This document shows positions 53,261 to 64,000 of a stretch of DNA of 64,000 bases, one piece after another. This DNA comes from Ascaris suum. Lineage: Eukaryota; Nematoda; Chromadorea; Rhabditida; Ascarididae. The translations under genes and the position numbers were made by a program. The first letter of the stretch is position 1. Each line of letters starts with the position of its first letter. The notes beneath the pieces were generated by a model. The model was not told the DNA's origin, did no database searches, and saw only the letters and a list, made by a program, of their open reading frames with translations. The stretch is from the NCBI GenBank assembly GCA_013433145.1, contig CM024187.1, forward strand, positions 15,675,826 to 15,739,825, in the 5' to 3' direction.

Positions 53261-55888
53261 ATGTAGGTGGGTTGGTAAAGAACTAAGCTCAAGCATAAAT
53301 GATGATTAATAATCAATGCAGAGTGGCCGAACAGATCAGGTTTTACAAGCACTGGGGCACTGAGAATCACGGGAGCAAGGTTCTGTGCGACGAAATTCTT
53401 GCATTATTAGATCACATCTGCTCCCCATTTCTTCCCATCGCAGAGGGAAAATTCCCCCCTTCGTGATGAGGACTAGCTAGGGATGAATTCCTTCCTACTT
53501 TTGTAGGAGCTACGTTGCCTGTCCATAGGTGTGGCAGTTCTTCCCTTGTGGGCAGATGATTCCATCTGAAGAGGATGGGGGGCCCTCCTCGACGGCTCAG
53601 GCGGAGGAAGGGGGCGGGGATTTACACACCCTTTTTGGAAAACAGTGGTGAGAATTAGAAGTAGGGGAATGATAAATAGTAGAAGTATGTTAGGTGGCCA
53701 AAAAAATGTAGCTCGGGGATCTGTTAACAAAACACTTTCGAACTATGCCGACTGGTTTGAGCCAGCCGCGTCGACCGCTCTATTGCCTTTTTGCACTTCA
53801 AGCCTTGAAAAATACACCCTTCTTGCCCAGAACAGTATACGATTACTCCTCAGTAAGCTCCAATCTTCAATACCCCGCCTCCCTAAACCTTTGAATAAAT
53901 TGTTTCCATCTCAATAATCCCATCCCTTTCACAAAAAGTCTTAAAAATCCTTCGAAAACGTTATTTATTATTGCAGTAACCTCTAAAACTTAGGGAAAAA
54001 CCTTGACCCAACGAAAACTTCGTCTTCGAACAAGTCCCTCGAAAATCGTGGCGTCAAGATGGCTGCAAAATGCGCAGCTTCGAACTTCTAAGAGTTGAAG
54101 CGATGAAGCAACCACCACGATCGCGGTTTCCATGGAGCGGTAAGAATCGAAGCATCTCAAAACAATTGGTTAAAGAGCGACGGGAACAAAGATAGTGAGG
54201 AATGCCCAGAAGCTTCCGGTTCCCAGGAGATACATTGCCACCAGTCAATGAGGAATCCGATAAAAAGCCACGTAATGGAAAGCGCGAAGAACCGGGCATT
54301 CGCCCAGCATGGCTTACCTGGGTCACCAAGACTTTATTAGTGAATGCCCCTCACTGTTATCAAATGCCTCATCTGTGATTAACTCAGCAACCTCGCCACT
54401 ACCAGCCGACTTCGTCCGCTTAAACAGTCTTCAACCTGCCGACTTAAACCTTTCCCTCAGTTCATTCTCTGATAGGAGGAGACGATCACTACTGACATCC
54501 CCTTTCAACTCCATGCACGTGGGAAATTTATGACCTCAAAGGTCATCCGATGTTATGCGGTAGTAGCCCCGCATACAAACTGTGATAGTTCCAATCTCGC
54601 ATTTTCTAGCAAAAAAAGTCTACCTGAGAATCAACAGCCAAGAGCCAAAATATTCATGATGCAGCAAAGCATACAGCTCGTACTGAACGGATGAACGATT
54701 TCCTGTGAAATGCTCAAAGAATGTCAATTATCACACGTTTAATCTGCATTAGAACTATAATTTTATTTGAGCCTACTTTTTCACACACCGAAGTGCCACA
54801 ATTTCACAACGGGAGATCAGCCTCCGAGGTTGGCAACACCGCTGCATCAGCTACTTTCATAAACGGACACTAAACATGAGTGCGTATTTACCATCCAGTT
54901 AGGGGCTAGAAGACGTGTCAAATGCAAATTCCAGCCTTTTCAGAAAATTGGCCACAACTATACATGCACTGAAAATGACCGAGGATTTGAGTAGCCTTGC
55001 AAGCATCTTATCCAGAAACGCACACTTTCCGGCACTCTGAAGCTTTCCAACCAAGACTTAACTCTATGGTCATATTTGATGGTACTTGGAAGTAGCACAC
55101 ATTTGACGACTGATCGATCGAACACCTCAATCACCTCGTGGGAGGAATGTGTGCAATTTCCAGATTAAAAAAAAAACCTGGGATAAAAGTAAGGTGTTGC
55201 TTTAAGGGGCCCTCCTTCTTAAAGCTCTGCTCTTCGTTCACAATAACGATATTCTTCGTAAGATATGGAAGAAAACAAAAATCAACAAAGATTTGGCATA
55301 ATCAATGATATATCTGCTTCATGACTGTTTCGTTCTGAACAATGGCCACACATATACCTTTTGAACATGCAACACATTCACTGTTGCCTTGTCGAAATGT
55401 GGGCTGAAAGATTGGGAGAAGACATTTGCTCAACGATACACATTTTGTGAGAACTGGCTAATTCCAAAAATGAAAAAGCTAGGGTTTTCTGAATCGTTCT
55501 AATCACTCTATTCTGCACTTCTTTAAATCCCTTCATACTAAACCTTTGATATAAGTGCAATTCATCTCTCACTAAGAGAGGTCACAATAGCGAACATATA
55601 ATTCTTTCCAACCAATAGCTTTCGCTTTCGAACAACCATTCCTTTTGAAAACATTTTCGACGTATAGTATCGGCCCACATTCTACGTTGTTCTTCGATGT
55701 CTAGGAGCGCAAGACTTTTAAAAGAGTATAAATAGTTCTCTGAGGGTTTGTTTCCTCGTTAAAATAAACAAAAAAAGGACTTCCAGATTTGTAAAGAAGT
55801 TGGTTTTAGAAAAACGCACGCCCCGCTTTTCGATTTCCGGTTTGTCTGAGCAGTGTATGTGTACCCATCACATAGGAAACAAATTGTC
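53261..55888. other. Unassigned sequence between the retrotransposon relic and ccb-1
   Basis: From 53.4 to 54.5 kb the composition looks more GC-rich than the surroundings. The minus strand holds open segments (53730-53473, Pro-rich with PRPLPPPEPSRRAP; 54329-54054; and one near 54.52 kb beginning MELKGDVSSDRLLLSENEL) that resemble the remains of an older coding element. They could be the 5' part of the retrotransposon or a different relic; no family match is claimed. From 54.6 to 55.9 kb I see nothing beyond the expected 3' UTR of ccb-1. Confidence 0.4.
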
Positions 55889-56140
55889 TCAGTAGCGATA
55901 TCCGGCTCGTGTATCATAAGGAGTGGCTCCGTTGGGACGGAAGTCTTCCTCGTCATACTCATCGAAACCATGTTGATCGGCTCGATAGGCCATTTGTCGC
56001 TGTGCGCCAGGAGGTGCCAATGAGGGTACGCCCATACGAGCTGCTGCTGCTGCTTGTGGCTGTAAGCCATCATCGAAGTGCGAAGCGCTTGCCTGCATAC
56101 CACATAGCGATGATGAGCTCGCATTTGAATGCACACTCGG
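55889..56140 (-). CDS. ccb-1: Probable ccb-1 last exon (C-terminal tail)
   Basis: The acceptor AAGTTTTCAG is followed by [20 protein letters not shown], a polyalanine stretch ([11 protein letters not shown]) and an acidic, tyrosine-rich end ([13 protein letters not shown]...AGYRY) before TGA at 55891-55889. Composition and strand suit the disordered tail of a CaV beta subunit, but the tail is not conserved enough to prove it. The exon could instead belong to a separate small gene. 83 codons plus stop. Confidence 0.55.
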   Translation of the reverse strand, partial: PSVHSNASSSSLCGMQASASHFDDGLQPQAAAAARMGVPSLAPPGAQRQMAYRADQHGFDEYDEEDFRPNGATPYDTRAGYRY

Positions 56141-57482
56141 CTGAAAACTTTCTACCCTAGCACACCGTCACACCTAGACACCTACACCTTGTCATCCCCC
56201 CCCCCCCCCATTCTACCTTCACTTCCCATCTAGTTACTGCTCCAAAACTTTCTTACTACATATGAGCCGTTTTAAAAACGATCGATTCTCGCTGGACTGC
56301 TTTTACAACCCGCTGCACTCGCAAATAAAGGTTATTTAACATGGGGATAGCTGTAGGCATAGGAAAAAGATAAAAGGAAAAATCGTTTAATAAAGATTTC
56401 GTGCAACAAAAGACGAAAAGCCCAAGTCGCGGAACGCAACTTATGAGAAACCATCTATACGGGGAACTGAAGTTGAAAACTATTCCTTAATGAATTCTTG
56501 GGTGAATATAATATTGCATCAATCGATTAATTACAGAGGACGCGTTCATACAGGCTTTTCACTAATTATCCCAAGCAAAGAAAGAGTTCTTTTATGAGAT
56601 GAATACGAAAAAAAATTTGTTGCAATGTGAAATAGATGATGAACGAAATTTTATCGAAATTTTGAGTGAAGAACTGCTAATTAATTTTGCAAAAGCACTG
56701 AAATAAGCAAAAATTTATTTTGGGCACTCGCAAGAAACTATTCAATCCGAATGCGAACACAGCTTACACTTGCCTGTTCATAACGTTCACAAAAACACTT
56801 TAAAGGAAATGTACACATTACTTTGTCAGACGCAGTGCACTTAGTTCATAACATAATTCTTCTTATTTTGACAGCTGCTATCTAAAATCTGTCTGTAATT
56901 TTCAGATTATGCAGGGGGATGAATGTGAGAACAGGCAAATAAAATTTGATTGATGGGAAATTTTGTTAACAAAAATTCCGAGGGCGTGCCGAAGCTTCAA
57001 TATTTTTCAGCAGTTCTGCTCCACTGAATGATTTACATGATTCAGATTTAAGACAGCAGTGGGAGAAAAGCTAAGGGCAAGAACGAGGAATATTCAATGT
57101 ACAGCGCAAATGGCGTATTCGAATTTTGAACTCGGTCAGATGCGATTGCACTAGCGATTCACACGTCTTGCTTTTTACCCACACACTATCCTTCAGGTTC
57201 GAAATGGAGAGATTTGCGGCAGAAGCAATGTCCGGCCCATGATGCAGACTATATGACTATTCTCATTCCAGTCGGCTCATAAATAAGGCTGAAGTCGTCA
57301 CTCAAACGTTTCCATTATCAGTCTCTCTCCTTTTGACAGCACAAAAAGCAGGTGCAGACTTTCCTGCAGAAATTTATCTCAGGAAAGAACTTATTTCATT
57401 CCAGATGAAACCAAAGGACCCTTATCTGCTGTGGCAACCCAAGTTAGGCGGAGTAGGCATGCGCATATATAGACGCACGCAT

Positions 57483-57535
<53 letters not shown>

Positions 57536-60500
57536 TACATACATACATACATACATACATACATACATACATACATACACACCCACCCACCCACCCATCC
57601 ACAAACATGCATACACGCAGATTCAACGGTGTAAAACAATTTTCTTGCGGATAAAGAGATTATGCTTTCAAAAAAAGATAAATTTCCCACTTTTTTCTCA
57701 CTGAGGAAAGTTGGGGGAGAAGCTTATTCAACTATAACGAGTTTTTCGGAATCAAGCCCATTGCTATATGAATGTGTTTAAGCGCCGAAATTTTCACTAC
57801 TAATGTGTCAGTAGCTGAAGCACACCTCTCACTATTCATCCTCATCAGTCATTCACAACTTGCCTTGCCAGTAACTGAATGACATTCAATAAAATGTTTG
57901 TCCTTCGGAATTGAGTCAACTCGTCGAGCTCAAGAAGTACCCTTTGCAAACGATCACGTGAAACTAAATCAAAAATTTGTAAATAAGGAAATTCAGCGCT
58001 GGAATGGCCTAATGATGAATGAAATAACATACACCTAAAAACATGCATACATGCAGATTCAACAACGCATGACAATTCTCTTGGGATAAAGAAATGAAGT
58101 TTTCAATAAAGATGAATCCTCAATCTCAATTTCAGCCACTCATCAAAAAGCTACTCATTACGCATGGCCGAAAGTTCTTTCAGAGTTTTCTTACAGGGGT
58201 GCACAAAAATGCATTTTATAATTTACTTTATAAGTTGTACCAAAACAACGATCCAAAGCTCGAAGTCAGTGAAACATTTGTACGTACTCGTTGAATAAAT
58301 GAAAATTTAGCTCACTGGAGGGAGATTAATGGTCGGCACAAGTTTCGGGTTCCTCGGATTTGGCATCCCGATACTGCCTGTCCCCATCGACATATTGGCG
58401 TTTGGAAGTTGTCCTTGATTCACTCCTAAGAAAAAAACTGCTAAGGTTGCGAAAATTCTACCCTAAACATAAAATTTGTTTGACAACCATGGTTTTGAAT
58501 CTAAATGAGCCAACAAACATTAAGCAGGTATTTACTCTGCTTAGAAAAAAAACAAATTAGTGAATACCTCGCTTACAAAAAAGAAAAAAGACGACAACAA
58601 ATTACGTAAGCAAGTACTTCAAGTCATGTTTCAAATTATGGCTCCTGTCAGTGAGTGACTAGCCTAAGCCAAGCGCATATTTATAACTTCAACTGCTGAA
58701 TACTACCGACGCATGTGCACTGAACTGTTCATTCAGTTTTGCAACGCTAATAAGAAAACAACTGCACTAATGCCTTCCGAGGGTTTGCAAGTTTGCAAGC
58801 GGCAAGTCGTTTCTCAGAAACAGCCGAATCGACTTCATTCTACAGCTGTCACACTTGAGTACTTGTCAAATGACTTCTTAAAGTCAATTAAGGCAACAGC
58901 TAATCTGCGGCACGTGCGCCTCTTTCTTCACCATCATTTGGGCTTCACTGAGGGTATCGACGTCTGCGAATTGCGAAGTGAAAAATGAGGTTTCAAGCAG
59001 CCAACAAAAAATGAGCTGTAAATTTGCACTGTTCACATAAAACAGTGAAAGATTTGGAAGTAGAATACAGGAAATATCGTTTAGAAAAGCAAGATTTAAG
59101 GTACTTGCAATCACATTTGTGCGCACGAGCGCATTCAGCAAACAAGTGTTAACCATATTCAATAATAATCTCCCACTGCGCTCGTATTAAGGAAAAAACG
59201 CTTAAAGTTACAGCTGTTTCAAGAGCCCTTTGTTGGGAACTTTTCGCCATCGCTTACCATCCAGCTAAGTACTATTGATGAAATCAGAATTGGCAGAAAG
59301 TAAAACGCTGCAGCAAATAAGAATGGAAATTTCCGAGCCACAAGTGCTCATAAAAATCAACCAATGACCACCTAAAAATTTAAAAAATATCAAAAAATTG
59401 TGAGAAGTATAGCAAACACTTAAGAACATGAATGCCATATTTAAGTGAAACCGAAAGGCATGCGCCATTACTCAGCTTCGAAATTGAACGGTAAATTTGC
59501 TAAACTGAAAGCTTTTTCATTGCGTTAGAAAAGAATTTTATAATATGATTCGATTTTTGTTGGCAGAAGAAAGAAGCTTTCTGCTAATTGAAACAATAGC
59601 TATTAATGCAGTCATCAACTGATGAGAATGGAATGAGATAATAAAAGTGTTATGTTAGAAATGCCAAGTGCTATTCAAAACACATATTTATACAACTAAC
59701 TGACTATCCATGCAGCACGGAACTGCAGAAGTGTTGCAGCAATAGCCGACTGGCAAGTTTCTGAGTTGGTCAGATGTGCTTCCTTTCATGAGCGAAGATT
59801 TCTACCACAACGTAGAATTGCTCAATGACAATGTCTTTTTCGTATAAGAAGTATTAAGAGTATATGCAAACATCATTTTCCACGGTGTGGAAGATACGAC
59901 TAATGCAAAGTTCTTTAGTGATGCTCATTTAATTTGAGCATCTACTGTCTAGAAGGAAATGGCGATCATGGCTACGTGGAGACAATCTTATTGCGATCGC
60001 ACATCAGCCGATGTAAAACTTCTCTCATTTCACTGATCTATGACCTCTCACTTTTCTGCCACATTCCAGTTAAACCAGACGCTGCAGCAATTTTATGACC
60101 CTATTTATCAAATATAATACAACAACCTCAGCATGCTTCTCACACCAGGATCTCGAATTCTTTAAGCCATTCAAAAAAGTTTTTATGGCGCTACTCAAAA
60201 CATCTTCCAACAGCCAGCATCAGCTCCTTTTCATTCCCGAGTTAGGTTTCTCGAAGATGGTTCGAACTTTCAAAGAGAAAATAATGCCTGGGTGCTGTGC
60301 TCAGAATGTGAATCAGTAAAGCGATTATTTTCCATTTGGCAGTCTGAAACACTGCCTTCCAGAGAGCTAGGTCGAGAACGAAAACGAGCTGCAACTGGCC
60401 GAAGAAAGCTGCTTTAAGTAGACCTAGTAAAAACATCTACTTGAACGGATTAAGAAATTTAAAATTCAACATGAGAGGCATGTTGAGGCCGATAGGGTTA

Positions 60501-63500
60501 CAAACAATTTGTGATAAACAAAATTTCATTGTAATAAGTCCTTTGGAAGCTGTCGACGTCGGAAACTTCAAGATATCACTGTATATTTGTGCCCGAGGGC
60601 AAGCTAGCTTCGCATTCGCTCTTATGCACACAAAAAAACACGTCTGAGATACCACAACTGCTTGATTATTTAACTTTCGAATATTCCCGAAAATTTGGAT
60701 TTCAACTTCAGTTTCACGAGAGTTTGGATTTCACGAGTCCTACAGAAACTTCACTTTTTTGTGAAATTTCAAATTTTTATAGATGATAAAAAATGGCCAC
60801 ACCTCAAAAGTCGCTGTTTGTTCCGAAAATTAACAAGAAGGAGCTCCGACGGAATACAAGTCGAGAGTTGATCAAATGATTTAGCAAATGAGGTCAAACT
60901 GGAACACTCAAATCAGAATGTATTTATAATGAGATCAGGAAACTGAATGCTGCAACTCAGCTGAAGGTTCAGACAGAGAGGCTGTTAGACAACGCATAAA
61001 TATTGCCGCAAGCATAGCAGCTCCATCTATTATGATGAGCCATTCCACGTTGACAGTAACTGCGAGAGCACAACGAGTAGATTAGCAGAACACGCATTGT
61101 CAGAAAATTTTTGCTTGACCTCCAAGTGCTGGAAGAAATCATGCATGCACGATTATCTTGGTTTTAATTATGCCGCGAAGCCTAATTTGAAACGCTCTGA
61201 ACTTATTCAGAAATCCGAAAAATTAGATAAGGTCTGAACGAAGATTTTTGCAGCTGTAGCAATTTTTATGTTCTTGGCTGAAAACAGCAAAAGCAGATGA
61301 ATTACAAACGCACACAAATAAAGCAAATTTTTTTTACTATGTGCTTGTGTGCAAAAATGCTTCAAAATTGCTTCAGTCGAGTTTCCTGTGAATGGCTTGA
61401 ATGCCTCCGACGTGATGTGGCAGATGTAAAGACTCGCAGATTAAACAAGATAGGATGCATACCAGTACTACCAGAACTCTTCCTAAAACCACTTTCAAGA
61501 TCCGACTAAACAAACTGATCAAACTGTATATTTTGAAGCGTTTACAAACTTTCGTGAAAACCAATCACGTCATTTGAAGTAATTATGAGTTAACTGAAAA
61601 TTCGGCATACTGTTTTAATTTTGACAAAAAAGCTATCAAATCTGATATCACATGCTGATATAAGTGCAACACTTTTTAGGAAACTACGACAAGACGTAAA
61701 TGCGAGAGGTCACAGGTTATTAGTGCATACTGCGTTTTTCATGATATGGAAAAGTGGATGTGATGCTTGCCATGCAGAGGTCCTATGTGCTATAATCGAA
61801 TAACAATAACACTGGACCATGGTCTGCAGCAGACCAAACTGAAAGTTCATGAAGAATAAGACCCGAGGCCTTTATCGTATCTTGTAGCTGTTCCAATCAG
61901 GAGAATAAAAAACATATTCGATGATGCAAAATATGATCTGGTGTCGTTATTTTTCAACTGATTTCGATGAAAGACATAATCATCATGTACCCTCGATCAA
62001 GATGGAATCTACTGTATCACCCAACAACGACAGCGCGACAGCAGAGTACTGGTTACAGTAACACCTAGCTCGTTCTTCATCTGTCATTGAACTCGAAAGA
62101 ACTAATAACGAAAGAAGCCGGTGTTTTTTTAAAACATTACACTCTTTGAAGGATTTTAAGCAAACTGAAGTTATTGCTTTTTTTTAAAGAGAAATCCCGT
62201 TGAGGATGTAGTACGTATGACAGTTCTTTCCTCTCTCCACTGATGGCAGAAAATTTCGTTATGGCTCCCTATTTCCAATCAAAACTTACAGCACACCGAG
62301 CAAACGTTGAGAATCTATTATTTTTAGAATTGCAGCACAATATTTTCGCCAGAGTTTTTTTTTAAACCAATGAAATCAAAACTTGAGCGCTGAATTAGCT
62401 AGAATGGTCTTGCTTTTGACACGAAAATGCATCAAAAATTTTACTTTCCCGTGTGCGCCCGTTTAAGATTTTGTCTACAAATTTCCGAGTGCTTGTGTAC
62501 CGTCTGAGCACGGGTCATTTGCTGGAGGTTTTGGTTTTTGAGGTTCATCAACTCTCAACAAAGATAAGAGAGATGGGAAATGCTGATAAAGATCCCACGC
62601 CTAAAGAGGTGAACTATTTCTCTATCCTCTAAATAACTTTTCAGCGCACCTTGCATCATTTGCGCAGGTGTGAACAGGGTCGAGGGTCCTCTGTTCTCCA
62701 TAGGGTTCCGTTTGATTCTCGGCGGTGATTTCACCGGTGGATGTGTGGCTCGCCAATACGACTCCAGATAGTCGGCCAGGTGTTCACATGCATCTTCCAG
62801 TTGATTCTCATCCAGCAGAACATCAAACATCTCCTGGAATGGCTCTCTGAGATGAGGTCTTGGACAAGTACCTTCTTCTTATGAAATTATTTCCTTAGTG
62901 ACGATCTTTTTAAAAGCAATGCAGTGCAGACTCGGACTTAACTGCACTTCAAAAACTTGCACAAAGGATTGGGTAAGAAAGAAAGGTGTGAAGTGCTCTT
63001 TGCAACAACAACACAGTTTGAACTGTTGAAATACATCCATTAATACTGAGAAAAAGCCAAATGACAAATATAGAGCACGAGAAATTTTGCCTACTACGCC
63101 GACGTTCAGTAACGGAGTCGTGCTATGACAAAAAAGCCAGGTGGCAGATTTATAGGTGCGCCTTTATTCCGTAGTTATTAACGAAAAAAATTATTAAGCT
63201 AACACCTAAAACAAGCAAAGGTTATATCGTTCATCGTTCAAAAACATTTGACATCCCATTTCCCATTAATAACGTTTAACATTCTGTCAAAGGAAAATAT
63301 AGCACGGTGAGCCTAGCAACATTTTGTGGACACAGCGACCTTGGACAGGTAGATTGATTATGACAGTGAAATGCATGTTGAGGGATGCTAACCAGTTCAG
63401 AAGCGTGTTGTGAACTAATGAGCACAGAAAAAAATTTTTTTCTGCAATGTTACAGAAATTAAATAGCCTTGTTTAGGGCAAGTAGCGAAACAAAATAGAG

Positions 63501-63612
63501 TGCAGCAAACGCTAACAGGTGGACACTGAGCCAGCTTTTCTGCCGCCACCATTTGAACGTTCATATTTCTCGTCTGTGACTTGTTCCTCGACTTGATAAG
63601 CCTTTGTAGCAC
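55889..63612 (-). CDS. ccb-1: Voltage-gated calcium channel beta subunit, 3' part
   Basis: Cytoplasmic auxiliary subunit of CaV channels; its SH3-guanylate-kinase core binds the alpha-1 subunit and controls surface delivery and gating. Exons seen are 63612-63517 ([16 protein letters not shown]..., KLAQCPP), 62833-62650 ([28 protein letters not shown]) and probably 56140-55889 (C-terminal tail, TGA). The first two match the end of the guanylate-kinase domain of all CaV beta proteins almost residue for residue, with the exon boundary CPP/EMF at the expected place. The 5' two thirds of the gene lie beyond the right edge. Phase 1 at the end of the second exon does not fit phase 0 at the start of the last, so at least one small exon in 56141-62649 is missing. 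The gene is convergent with the demethylase gene. Confidence 0.88.
56196..56209. repeat. Poly-C run (poly-G on the ccb-1 sense strand)
   Basis: Fourteen C, about 55 bases upstream of the last ccb-1 exon in the transcribed direction, so the pre-mRNA carries a G run close to the acceptor. Confidence 0.85.
57487..57600. repeat. Compound microsatellite (CA)n-(CATA)n-(CCCA)n
   Basis: About 40 bases of CA, then about 50 bases of CATA units, then several CCCA units. It gives Thr-His and Val-Cys open frames of no meaning. It directly abuts the left copy of the direct-repeat pair. Confidence 0.95.
57603..57685. repeat. Direct-repeat copy A
   Basis: Begins AAACATGCATACACGCAGAT and continues TCAAC...GATAAAGA. 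It is similar over about 80 bases to the segment at 58038, with scattered substitutions and small gaps. Confidence 0.75.
58038..58115. repeat. Direct-repeat copy B
   Basis: Begins AAACATGCATACATGCAGAT and continues TCAAC...GATAAAGA. It has the same orientation as copy A, about 435 bases away. Probably two old copies of a short dispersed repeat. Confidence 0.75.
62650..62833 (-). CDS. ccb-1: ccb-1 exon: end of guanylate-kinase domain
   Basis: The acceptor CATTCCAG is followed by [40 protein letters not shown] and ...TPAQMMQ. The donor is probably CAAG/GTGCGC (phase 1). Open reading continues to 62555, but without family resemblance. The conserved core ends at THPP; the rest is the variable C-terminal region. 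Confidence 0.92.
63517..63612 (-). CDS. ccb-1: ccb-1 exon: guanylate-kinase domain segment
   Basis: The acceptor CTGTTTAAG is followed by [32 protein letters not shown] at donor CCT/GTTAGC. It is 32 codons, phase 0 at both ends, nearly identical to vertebrate CaV beta ([13 protein letters not shown]...). It is the first ccb-1 exon visible in the window. Confidence 0.95.
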
Positions 63613-64000
63613 CTTAAACAGGTGTACTTACCTTTGCAATTTCCATATCAATCTTTATATAGAAGTGCGTTCGTGACAAAACCAAGTCCCTTTATGTTAC
63701 GTTTATTAGAATAATGTTCAGGTTTGTTGATATTTTAGTATGGTAATGAGACTGAATAATTTCTCATTAATGAAATTCTGCGGAAACATTGCACACAGTT
63801 CAAAACAATCGCGTAAGGTAGCAGTTTCAGCTTAATGCAGAACGACATACGTAAAACCGTTGTCGCGATGTTTCAACATTCAAATAAAAGATCTGAGATT
63901 AGTAAATTAAAGCAGTTCTGAAAGTTTAATCGAAACGGCAAGTGACGACAGAAGTACGAAGTAACCTGACGGACGGATAGATGAGCCCTGCCGTTTGCCT
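63613..64000 (-). other. Right edge: ccb-1 intron
   Basis: The intron is expected to continue past the window. At 63633-63632 there is a strong donor-like GCAAAG/GTAAGT preceded by an open stretch (DLVLSRTHFYIKIDMEIAK), but only 19 bases separate it from the exon acceptor. No confident upstream ccb-1 exon was found. Confidence 0.4.

Larger units (their letters stand above)
56141..62649 (-). other. Presumed ccb-1 intron(s), with a missing linking exon
   Basis: 6.5 kb between two ccb-1 exons whose phases do not fit each other, so a small unrecognised exon should lie inside. The stretch holds a poly-C run, a compound CA/CATA microsatellite and a diverged direct-repeat pair. No other conserved protein segment was seen. 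Confidence 0.5.

Noticed and set aside
55759..56136. 125-codon frame overlapping the probable ccb-1 last exon
   Set aside because: The alternative frame ([11 protein letters not shown]...) lacks the low-complexity acidic tail and runs past the better stop; judged a shadow.
57391..57704. Open frames rich in Thr-His, Val-Cys or Tyr-Val
   Set aside because: Translations of the CA/CATA microsatellite on the two strands.

Overview
The window reads as nuclear DNA of a nematode. Introns are spliced with GT...AG ends, mostly with nematode-like TTTCAG acceptors, and gene density is low. Three protein genes can be recognised and all have clear C. elegans relatives. Introns from about 80 bases to 2.9 kb, sparse genes and moderate GC suggest a large-genome species, perhaps an ascarid-like worm, but the species cannot be fixed from this sequence. 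There are no bacterial-type operons, CRISPR arrays or rRNA/tRNA genes that I can see.

Layout. (1) Positions 4437-15444, minus strand: a complete Toll-family receptor gene (tol-1 type). I rebuilt it by hand as 17 exons: signal peptide, first leucine-rich repeat (LRR) block, cysteine cap pair, second LRR block, second C-terminal cap, one membrane segment, TIR domain. Intron phases agree throughout except for one apparent single-base frameshift in exon 6 (near 9615) and a weak acceptor choice at exon 10. (2) Positions 42732-49239, plus strand: the C-terminal half of an LSD1/KDM1-type histone demethylase (flavin amine oxidase; spr-5/lsd-1 family) in seven exons with matching phases, up to the stop codon. 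The N-terminal half (SWIRM, FAD-binding start) was not found; it should lie upstream, in the 27 kb between the two genes or beyond. (3) Positions 55889-63612, minus strand: the 3' part of a voltage-gated calcium channel beta subunit gene (ccb-1). Two exons are certain, the last exon is probable, and at least one linking exon is missing from my model; the 5' part runs off the right edge.

Between the genes, at about 51.9-53.3 kb (minus strand), lies a decayed non-LTR retrotransposon whose reverse transcriptase motifs can be followed across several frames. There are also long AT and CA/CATA microsatellites, G/C homopolymers, a diverged direct-repeat pair inside a ccb-1 intron, and a hairpin.

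The three genes do not form a pathway. They are an innate-immunity/development receptor, a chromatin enzyme and an ion-channel subunit. What links them is that, as I recall, tol-1, spr-5 and ccb-1 all map to C. elegans chromosome I, so the window looks like conserved macrosynteny. I found no convincing undescribed system. The most useful results are the exon models and the points where they break.
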